NCBI GenBank assembly: GCA_023436685.1
Contig: JAEZIL010000128.1
Coordinates: 1-12,018 of the forward strand
DNA from: Bacteroidota bacterium
GTDB taxonomy: Bacteria; Bacteroidota; Bacteroidia; Chitinophagales; Chitinophagaceae
Direction of reading: 5' to 3'
DNA: 12,018 bases
The notes under the pieces are model-generated. The model was not told where the DNA came from. It saw only the letters and a program-made list of their open reading frames with translations, and made no database searches. Each line of letters opens with the position of its first letter. Positions within the stretch are counted from its first letter, which is position 1. A program made the position numbers and the translations under genes. Below, piece by piece: positions 6,859 to 12,018 of the stretch.

Positions 6859-7407
6859 ATGAAAAAAACTTTCATCCTGGTTACTACTATACTGGCTTCG
6901 GTTTTTGTTGCAAATAAAGGCTTTGCACAAGATCAGGAAGATGCGGAACTTGTGAGAGTTTACCGCTGGTACAATCCGCAAGATCAAAATTATGTAACCG
7001 TTGCTGATGGTGAAATGCAGGATGGCCAGTTGCTTAACTGGAAATGGAAAGATAAAACAATGCTTTTTGTTGCTTACCGCAACCCGGCTCCTGGCCGCGT
7101 AGCTGTTTACAGCTGGTACAACCCCGATACTAAAGACTACGCCAGCATTGCTGAAGATGAATTTTCTGATGATCAGATGATGAAAATGGGTTATTCAGCC
7201 AAGCACCTGCAATTTTATGCTTTAACACGCCGTGGCCCCAACACAGTAGCAGTATACCGCTGGAATGTGGTTAAAAACCACGACTGGGTTACTATACCAG
7301 ACGATAGCAATACAGATGCATACTATAAAAAAGGCTACAGGAATAAATCATTCCAATACTACGGTATAGCGCGTGGCACAGATGCAGCTATATACAATCA
7401 ACTGTAA
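6859..7407 (+). CDS. Secreted protein of three 49-residue YRWYNP repeats (DUF5648-like)
   Basis: A 182-residue protein from the ATG at 6859. A Sec signal peptide is clear: MKK, a hydrophobic core TFILVTTILASVFVA, and likely cleavage after GFAQ (residue 24). The mature part is almost entirely three tandem repeats with an exact 49-residue period, beginning VRVYRWYNP (32), VAVYSWYNP (81) and VAVYRWNVV (130). Each continues with a [YW][VA][TS][VI] strand, an acidic turn, a Gly-Tyr or Trp-rich step and an aromatic strand such as LQFYAL or FQYYGI. The pattern recalls DUF5648-type beta-repeats, found in secreted and lipid-anchored proteins, but the assignment is tentative. It is probably periplasmic or extracellular; no lipobox or catalytic motif is seen. 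It ends at a strong terminator shared with the convergent methyltransferase gene. Confidence 0.8.
   Translation: MKKTFILVTTILASVFVANKGFAQDQEDAELVRVYRWYNPQDQNYVTVADGEMQDGQLLNWKWKDKTMLFVAYRNPAPGRVAVYSWYNPDTKDYASIAEDEFSDDQMMKMGYSAKHLQFYALTRRGPNTVAVYRWNVVKNHDWVTIPDDSNTDAYYKKGYRNKSFQYYGIARGTDAAIYNQL
6952..7392 (+). repeat. Three tandem 147-bp coding repeats
   Basis: Units start at 6952, 7099 and 7246, encoding protein repeats of 49 residues aligned on V-x-V-Y-x-W. They are diverged at DNA level, indicating old internal duplication rather than a recent slippage array. Confidence 0.75.
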
Positions 7408-7425
7408 TAAAACTTCATAGAATAT

Positions 7426-7455
7426 AAAAAAGGCAGCTAATTAGCTGCCTTTTTT
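7426..7455. terminator. Strong bidirectional terminator
   Basis: A perfect 30-bp palindrome with 15-bp arms: an A-run then GGCAGCTAA (7426-7440), and TTAGCTGCC then a T-run (7441-7455). It lies between the convergent stop codons at 7407 and 7481 and provides a GC stem plus a U-run on both strands. Confidence 0.9.
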
Positions 7456-7480
7456 GTTTGATTCTTCTGATGGTTATATA

Positions 7481-8650
7481 CTACAGCACCTGCACTATAA
7501 GAAATTTTAGATACTGGGTGGTAGGTACATGCCACAATATAGGGTGGTCGGAAGCCTGGGTTTGCCAGGTTACCTGCCGTATTTTACGGCGTGCGTCTTT
7601 AGCGGCCATATCAATAGTTTTCAGGAAAAGGTCGGGCGGCACCAGGTTGGTACAAGATGCCGTAACCAGGAAACCACCGGGCTTTACCAGCTTCATACCC
7701 CTTAGGTTTATCTCTTTGTAGCCTGTAATAGCTTTCTGGATATTCTCGCGGCTCTTTGTAAAAGCAGGTGGATCGAGCATTACCACATCATACCTTTTGC
7801 CATCTTTCACCCATTGTTTCAGCACATCAAAAGCGTTTACAGCTTCAAATGAACAATTAGTAAAGCCGTTGAGCACGGCATTGCGGCGGGCGGTGTCTAC
7901 AGCTTTTTCAGATATATCTAAACCAAGAACCGATTTAGCGCCATAATGCGCTGCATGCATAGAGAATGTGCCTGTATAACAGAAAGCCTCGAGCACATCG
8001 GCATCTTTTACTATATGCTGTATAGCGCGGCGGTTGTCTTGCTGATCGAGAAAATAGCCTGTTTTTTGTCCGTTCACTATATCCACATGAAATTTCAGGC
8101 CGTTCTCATTAATAATGATGTTGGTATCAAATGGTTCTGATAAGAAGCCTTTTATCTGTTGCAATCCCTCTACTTCGCGCACTGGCACATCGTTGCGTTC
8201 GTAAATGCCCTTTGGCTTAAATATTTTCTGTAAAGCAGCTACAATGGCAGGTTTCCATCTGTCAATACCCAAGGCTAGTGTTTGTATGACAAAATGATCG
8301 TTGAATTTGTCTATAATAAGCGCCGGCAGTTGGTCAGCTTCACCAAAAATAAGACGGCAATTTTCTACATATCCTATCTGCTGGCGGTATTCCCAGGCTT
8401 CTTTTATACGCTTGTAAAAGAAATCATCGTTTACTGCTTCATCTTTATCGCGCGTTACCAGGCGAATAGTGATCTGGGATGCAGGATTATAATAGCCTTT
8501 GCCAATGAAAGAGCCATTATATGAGTATACTTCTACTATATCGCCCGGTTGTGCGTCACCATCGTGATCACCTAACTCGTTACCAAATATCCAGGGATGA
8601 CCATTCACCACACGATCGCCTATCTTCTTACGCAGGAAAAATTTCGCCAT
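7481..8650 (-). CDS. rlmI: Class I SAM-dependent rRNA (cytosine-C5) methyltransferase, RlmI-like
   Basis: A 389-residue protein from the ATG at 8650, close to the roughly 396 residues of E. coli RlmI, which methylates C5 of C1962 in 23S rRNA. A 29-codon upstream extension of the frame is untranslated intergenic sequence. The N-terminal PUA domain (about 1-70) includes GHPWIFGNEL and the GKGYYNP turn. A linker domain follows, then the Rossmann methyltransferase with the GQKTGYFLDQQDNR block, SAM-binding motif I VLEAFCYTGTFSMHAA, the acidic-loop motif VLGLDIS, and catalytic-region DPPAFTKS followed by an SCT segment, all expected for this family. The stop is TAG just before a strong terminator, showing that TAG is a normal stop in this genome. 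It is divergent from recN, with its own -7 box very close to the start codon. The exact target nucleotide is inferred by homology. Confidence 0.92.
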   Translation of the reverse strand: MAKFFLRKKIGDRVVNGHPWIFGNELGDHDGDAQPGDIVEVYSYNGSFIGKGYYNPASQITIRLVTRDKDEAVNDDFFYKRIKEAWEYRQQIGYVENCRLIFGEADQLPALIIDKFNDHFVIQTLALGIDRWKPAIVAALQKIFKPKGIYERNDVPVREVEGLQQIKGFLSEPFDTNIIINENGLKFHVDIVNGQKTGYFLDQQDNRRAIQHIVKDADVLEAFCYTGTFSMHAAHYGAKSVLGLDISEKAVDTARRNAVLNGFTNCSFEAVNAFDVLKQWVKDGKRYDVVMLDPPAFTKSRENIQKAITGYKEINLRGMKLVKPGGFLVTASCTNLVPPDLFLKTIDMAAKDARRKIRQVTWQTQASDHPILWHVPTTQYLKFLIVQVL

Positions 8651-8656
8651 AGGGCG

Positions 8657-8664
8657 CAAAATTA
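8657..8664 (-). promoter_or_regulatory. Putative -7 box of the rlmI-like gene
   Basis: On the minus strand this is TAATTTTG, a full TAnnTTTG match, ending only 6 nt before the ATG at 8650, so the transcript would be nearly leaderless. No -33 TTTG is seen at the usual distance. Confidence 0.55.
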
Positions 8665-8687
8665 GTGAATAGATAACAGATGGTAGA

Positions 8688-8800
8688 GAATAGTGTAGAG
8701 TAAATAGAGTGTCAAAGTGAGAGATCGCAGCCGGCAATCATTTACAGATTCTTATTTGTTAACTATAAAAACACTGTTCACTATTCACTATACTCTATTC
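8688..8800. repeat. Imperfect inverted repeat in the rlmI/recN intergenic gap
   Basis: Arm 8688-8711 and the reverse complement of arm 8777-8800 agree at 18 of 24 positions, sharing GAATAG, GTA, AGT and AATAG blocks. The right arm contains short CACTATTCACTATACTCTATTC-like periodicity (8779-8800). The repeat flanks the middle of the 173-bp gap; its function is unknown. Confidence 0.5.
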
Positions 8801-8808
8801 AGTTTCAT

Positions 8809-8816
8809 TAATTTTG
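8809..8816 (+). promoter_or_regulatory. recN: Putative -7 box of recN
   Basis: TAATTTTG, a full TAnnTTTG match, ending 7 nt before the ATG at 8824. It mirrors the box of the divergent gene and predicts a nearly leaderless mRNA. The -33 position (8786-8789) reads CACT, so the upstream element is absent or nonstandard. Confidence 0.55.
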
Positions 8817-8823
8817 GTTCTCT

Positions 8824-10485
8824 ATGCTACAAAAGCTGGTTGTTGATAATTATGCTATTATAGACCACCTGGAACTAAAGCCGGATGGTCATTTAAATAC
8901 CGTGACGGGCGAAACAGGAGCGGGTAAGAGCATCATACTGGGTGCTTTGGCGTTGATATTGGGAGAGCGTGCAGATACATCTGTATTGATAAATAAAGAT
9001 GAAAAATGTGTGGTGGAAGCTTATTTTGATGTACAGGAGAATGAGGCTTTTCGTAAAGCGATACAAGAAGAAGAGCTGGACGATGAGCCGCAATGTATTA
9101 TACGCCGCGAGATAAGCAGCAGTGGTAAATCTCGCGCATTTGTTAACGATACCCCCGTTAATTTACAGGTGCTGAACAGGCTTACATCCTTATTGGTAGA
9201 CCTTCATCAGCAGTTCGACCACCTGGCTTTTGAAGATGATTCTTTCCAGATAGATGTAGTAGATGCCATAGCGCAAAACGGTGGCTTGCGAAAAGAATAT
9301 GCGCAGCTTTTTACTGAATATAAACGAGTAGCGCAAGATTTAAATAGGCTGCAGCAACAGCAAATACAGTGGAAGAAAGATGCTGATTACAAGCAATACC
9401 TGCTGGATGAGCTGCTGCAACTATCGTTTAAAGAAAATGAGCTGGAAGAAGCAGAGCAGCAACTAAAGCAACTGGCACATGCAGAGCGTATTATAGGCGT
9501 ATTGCAAGTAAGCCGCATGGTATTGGACGAAGGCGAGCAGCCTTTGAATAATGAATTGCGCCGGATAGCCCAGCAATTGCAGGGTATAGCAGAAGTGCTG
9601 CCTGAGGCCCAAATGTTGCAGGAGCGCGTTAACTCTGCCTGGGCTGAACTGAAAGATATTGCCGCCGAACTGGAAACAGCCGAAGGAAAAATAAGTATGG
9701 ACCCGGAGCTAATGCAACAATTGCAGGAACGGCTGGATCATGGATATAAACTACTTAAGAAGCATGGCCTGCAAACCACCGCAGAGCTATTATCGCTCCA
9801 GCTACAATTAGAAACCGACCTGAAAGCTACGCTAGACCTGGATGAGCAGATAGCAAAGCTGTTGGAAGAAAAAGACCTACGCTATAAGGAGGTACTGGCT
9901 GCTGCTAAAAAAATATCTACGCAGCGCAATGCTACCGCGCCCGAGCTGGCCCGGAAAGTGAGTGAACTGCTTGTACTAGTGGGAATGCCTAATGCACAAT
10001 TTAAAGTAGAGATAAGTAGGCTACAGGTGCCAACAGCCAGTGGTATGGATGAGGTGCAGTTTCTATTGGATGCCAATAAAAGCGGACGCTTTTTGCCTGT
10101 ATATAAAGCGGCATCGGGTGGTGAAATGAGCCGTATTATGTTGTGCATTAAATCGCTTACAGCTAAAGCAATGCAATTGCCTACACTAATATTTGATGAA
10201 GTAGATACAGGTATATCGGGCGAAGCTGCCCGGCAGGTAGGTATGCTATTACAACAACTGGGTAAACACCACCAGGTAATATGTATCACACATCAGCCCC
10301 AGGTTGCTGCAAAAGGTATGGCCCATTTTTATGTGTATAAAGAGGCTAATAAAGATGGCCGTATCAACACAAATATTCGTTTGTTGCAAACGGAAGAACG
10401 TGTGCAGGCCATAGCCCGCATGATAGGTGGTGAGCAGCCCAGCGATGCAGCCCTGCAAAATGCAAAAGAGTTAGTTTCGGCGTAA
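8824..10485 (+). CDS. recN: DNA repair protein RecN
   Basis: An SMC-like ATPase that acts early in double-strand break repair and works with RecA on the nucleoid. The 553 residues match the usual RecN length. Walker A is GETGAGKS (29-36), directly after the N-terminal strand MLQKLVVDNYAIIDHLELK typical of the family. The LHQQFDHLAFED segment (about 129-140) corresponds to the Q-loop region usually written HGQHEH, so it is a somewhat diverged version. Residues of about 155-400 are a Glu/Gln/Leu-rich coiled coil with central hinge. The ABC signature SGGEMSR is at 431-437 and Walker B LIFDEVDTGISGEAA has D458/E459; the switch-region histidine in CITHQPQVA follows. The ATG at 8824 is set by the conserved N-terminus. 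It is divergent from the methyltransferase gene and nearly abuts the convergent gene downstream. Confidence 0.95.
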   Translation: MLQKLVVDNYAIIDHLELKPDGHLNTVTGETGAGKSIILGALALILGERADTSVLINKDEKCVVEAYFDVQENEAFRKAIQEEELDDEPQCIIRREISSSGKSRAFVNDTPVNLQVLNRLTSLLVDLHQQFDHLAFEDDSFQIDVVDAIAQNGGLRKEYAQLFTEYKRVAQDLNRLQQQQIQWKKDADYKQYLLDELLQLSFKENELEEAEQQLKQLAHAERIIGVLQVSRMVLDEGEQPLNNELRRIAQQLQGIAEVLPEAQMLQERVNSAWAELKDIAAELETAEGKISMDPELMQQLQERLDHGYKLLKKHGLQTTAELLSLQLQLETDLKATLDLDEQIAKLLEEKDLRYKEVLAAAKKISTQRNATAPELARKVSELLVLVGMPNAQFKVEISRLQVPTASGMDEVQFLLDANKSGRFLPVYKAASGGEMSRIMLCIKSLTAKAMQLPTLIFDEVDTGISGEAARQVGMLLQQLGKHHQVICITHQPQVAAKGMAHFYVYKEANKDGRINTNIRLLQTEERVQAIARMIGGEQPSDAALQNAKELVSA

Positions 10486-10490
10486 GGTTG

Positions 10491-11012
10491 TTATTTATAA
10501 ATATCGGGTAAGTGCCTCATGGCTTTAGCCGGTACAGGCAAAGACATCCATGGTGAAGTAACGGTGCGCAGGTATAATGTGTTGCGTGCAGATTGGGGTA
10601 TCTCTTCGGGTGCCCGGTAAGTGCTGCGCTGCATTGGTACCACTTCTATCAGGTCGCCGGGCTTCAAGTCGTCCATATTCAGTGCCATTACTTTATACCA
10701 TTTATCGTCCTGCTCGCTTTTGCGCGACACGGGTATTACCTTCGATACTTTGCATATTTCCCAGCCGGTTTCCCCACGCCAAAAAAAACTCTCGGGCGTA
10801 GCTTTGCCATTCACCCATGTAAGTATGAATTTGTGCATCTCTACTGCTGGGTCAGAAGTATCGGCAGGGAGGTATTTTTGTGTATATGCTACCAGCAGGG
10901 TGGCATAATTTGTGGCCGGTGCAATAGGTTTCTTCTTAGGTGCTACAGTTTGTGCAAAAACCTGGCAAGTAATCATCATAGCACAAAAGAGTGCTGTAAA
11001 CAAAGGCTTCAT
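10491..11012 (-). CDS. Secreted protein of unknown function
   Basis: A 173-residue protein from the ATG at 11012. It starts with a Sec signal peptide: MKPLFTALFCAMMITCQVFAQ, likely cleaved after the AQ near residue 21. The mature protein opens with a short Pro/Lys linker (PKKKPIAPATN). A predicted globular part follows, with FILTWVNGKATPESFFWRGE, a KVMALNMDDLKPGDLIEVVP strand-turn-strand, and TLYLRTVTSPW near the end. I recognise no family and no catalytic motif; there is no lipobox cysteine, so it is more likely periplasmic or secreted than a lipoprotein. Its stop lies only 5 bp from the recN stop with no terminator hairpin between them. It has its own -7 box after the terminator of the upstream S46 peptidase gene, so it is probably expressed separately. 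Confidence 0.7.
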   Translation of the reverse strand: MKPLFTALFCAMMITCQVFAQTVAPKKKPIAPATNYATLLVAYTQKYLPADTSDPAVEMHKFILTWVNGKATPESFFWRGETGWEICKVSKVIPVSRKSEQDDKWYKVMALNMDDLKPGDLIEVVPMQRSTYRAPEEIPQSARNTLYLRTVTSPWMSLPVPAKAMRHLPDIYK

Positions 11013-11032
11013 CTTTCAATCTTATCCTGTAG

Positions 11033-11040
11033 CAAAGGTA
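11033..11040 (-). promoter_or_regulatory. Putative -7 box of the unknown secreted-protein gene
   Basis: On the minus strand this is TACCTTTG, a full TAnnTTTG match, ending 20 nt before the ATG at 11012 and lying just past the upstream terminator. The -33 position falls inside the terminator hairpin and does not match. Confidence 0.5.
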
Positions 11041-11045
11041 CAAAA

Positions 11046-11070
11046 AAGGCGCCCTGCTATGGGGCGCCTT
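11046..11070 (-). terminator. Terminator of the S46 peptidase gene
   Basis: GC-rich stem AAGGCGCCC (11046-11054) / GGGCGCCTT (11062-11070). On the minus strand it is followed by a run of T. It sits 20 nt after the peptidase stop codon at 11091. Confidence 0.85.
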
Positions 11071-11090
11071 ACTATAATGTAATTGTAAAT

Positions 11091-12018
11091 TTATTTCTGT
11101 ACTATGTTCATTTCCTTAAGTAGCCAGCCTGCACCGCCAATTTTATCAACCACAAAAAGTGTGTAGCGGATATCGAGGCTGATATTACGGCACAAATTAG
11201 GGTCGAAGTAGAGGTCGCTCATGGTGCCTTCCCATATCCTATCAAAATTGGTACCTATCAGCTGCCCTTTTGCATTTAACACGGGGCTGCCCGAATTGCC
11301 ACCCGAGGTGTGGTTGGATGCAATAAATGCTACGGGCACTGTACCATTTACCGCCCAGCGGCCATAGTCTTTTGCTGCATATACATCCTTTAGCTTCTGC
11401 GGTACGCGAAATTCATCTACTTCAGGATTGTCTTTAGCTATTACTTCATCCAGGTTGGTTTGGAAGGAATAGCCGGCGGCACCATCTGGGTCTATACCCT
11501 GTACCTTGCCGTACGTGAGGCGTAAAGTGAAATTGGCATCGGGATAGAAAGCCTTGTCTTTATCCAGTTGCATTTGAGCATTCATGTACAGGCGGTTCAT
11601 AACATTCATGCGGTTGTAATACTGTGTAAGCTGTGTATTGATGCGCTCTTTACGAAGGGTGTTAACCGCATCATATAGTTGCCATGCGGGGTCGGCAATA
11701 ATAGTGAGTGTATCAATTGGGCTGGCCGATGCTGCAAATTTATCCAGGTTGTCTTTACTGGTGCTTATGGAACGGAATACATAGCCTGCCCACTTCTCAT
11801 AATTGCTGCCATTTTGTTCATATTGCCTTCTGAAGGTAGCTGGCACATATTTTTCCGATTTTTCGAAAAATAAAGGCATCAGGTTTACAAACAAATGTTC
11901 ATCGGTACCGGCATCATAATTCTTATAAAAGCCATCGGTAGCCTTTACAATTTTGTTCAGCGTATCCTGCAGTTTTTCGCCCGTAATACCGGCCCTGTAT
12001 ACCTGCAATATTTTATCG
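11091..12018 (-). CDS. S46-family dipeptidyl-peptidase (DPP11-like), N-terminus outside window
   Basis: The frame is open from the right edge to TAA at 11091, giving about 308 residues, the C-terminal part of a protein that is normally about 700-720 residues. S46 enzymes are periplasmic, chymotrypsin-fold serine exopeptidases that release dipeptides from peptide N-termini and support peptide use in Bacteroidota. The catalytic serine lies in SGGNSGSPV (Ser codon 11292-11294); the His and Asp of the triad are in the missing part. Residues of the helical cap domain precede it. Eighteen residues after the serine the sequence reads FDRIWEG, with Arg encoded at 11238-11240. In the known numbering of Porphyromonas DPP11 (Ser655, Arg673) this Arg sets the preference for Asp/Glu at P1, whereas DPP7 has Gly. 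DPP11-type specificity is therefore likely. Confidence 0.9.
   Translation of the reverse strand, partial: DKILQVYRAGITGEKLQDTLNKIVKATDGFYKNYDAGTDEHLFVNLMPLFFEKSEKYVPATFRRQYEQNGSNYEKWAGYVFRSISTSKDNLDKFAASASPIDTLTIIADPAWQLYDAVNTLRKERINTQLTQYYNRMNVMNRLYMNAQMQLDKDKAFYPDANFTLRLTYGKVQGIDPDGAAGYSFQTNLDEVIAKDNPEVDEFRVPQKLKDVYAAKDYGRWAVNGTVPVAFIASNHTSGGNSGSPVLNAKGQLIGTNFDRIWEGTMSDLYFDPNLCRNISLDIRYTLFVVDKIGGAGWLLKEMNIVQK

Noticed and set aside
8651..8737. 29-residue N-terminal extension of the rlmI-like protein
   Set aside because: It lies in intergenic sequence, begins at a non-ATG codon, crosses the -7 box, and has no similarity to the PUA domain start MAKFFLRKK.
10593..11123. 176-codon plus-strand open frame
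   Set aside because: It runs antisense through the secreted-protein gene and then through a terminator hairpin and promoter box. The minus-strand frame has a signal peptide and proper punctuation.

Overview
This window looks like chromosomal DNA of a Bacteroidota bacterium, most likely near the Chitinophagaceae or Sphingobacteriia (inference from gene content, not a search). The signs are a long SecA of about 1,108 codons with a SEC-C tail, an S46 dipeptidyl-peptidase, moderate GC, and repeated matches to the Bacteroidota -7 promoter box TAnnTTTG just upstream of genes. Genes are short, mostly single units separated by hairpin terminators. I see no phage, IS, CRISPR, tRNA or rRNA.

Layout. 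1-454 (-): N-terminal part of a TPR protein that runs off the left edge. 540-791 (-): small 2TM-domain membrane protein. 850-about 1190 (-): small HExxH putative metalloprotein whose 5' end looks frame-disturbed. 1214-2110 (-): thioredoxin-reductase-like flavoprotein with a CPYCHGYE centre, divergent from 2174-2548 (+), a Fur-family regulator. The 63-bp gap between these two holds a perfect 23-bp palindrome overlapping the promoter elements of both. 2599-3147 (-): DUF6580-like membrane protein. 3250-6576 (-): secA, interrupted by one in-frame TAG at codon 625. 6859-7407 (+): secreted protein made of three 49-residue repeats. 7481-8650 (-): RlmI-type rRNA methyltransferase, divergent from 8824-10485 (+), recN. 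10491-11012 (-): secreted protein of unknown function. 11091-12018 (-): C-terminal part of an S46 peptidase with the residue pattern expected of DPP11.

Most genes are housekeeping: protein export, rRNA modification, DNA repair and peptide use. The flavoprotein, the Fur-family protein and their shared operator form the one clear regulatory module. The strongest anomaly is the amber codon in secA, an essential gene that is otherwise intact in the same frame. Together with the damaged 5' end of the HExxH gene it suggests either sequence errors in this assembly or real lesions. I do not find convincing evidence of a new multi-gene system. The observations most worth checking are the secA stop, the shared palindromic operator, the triple-repeat secreted protein and the nearly leaderless rlmI/recN promoter pair.
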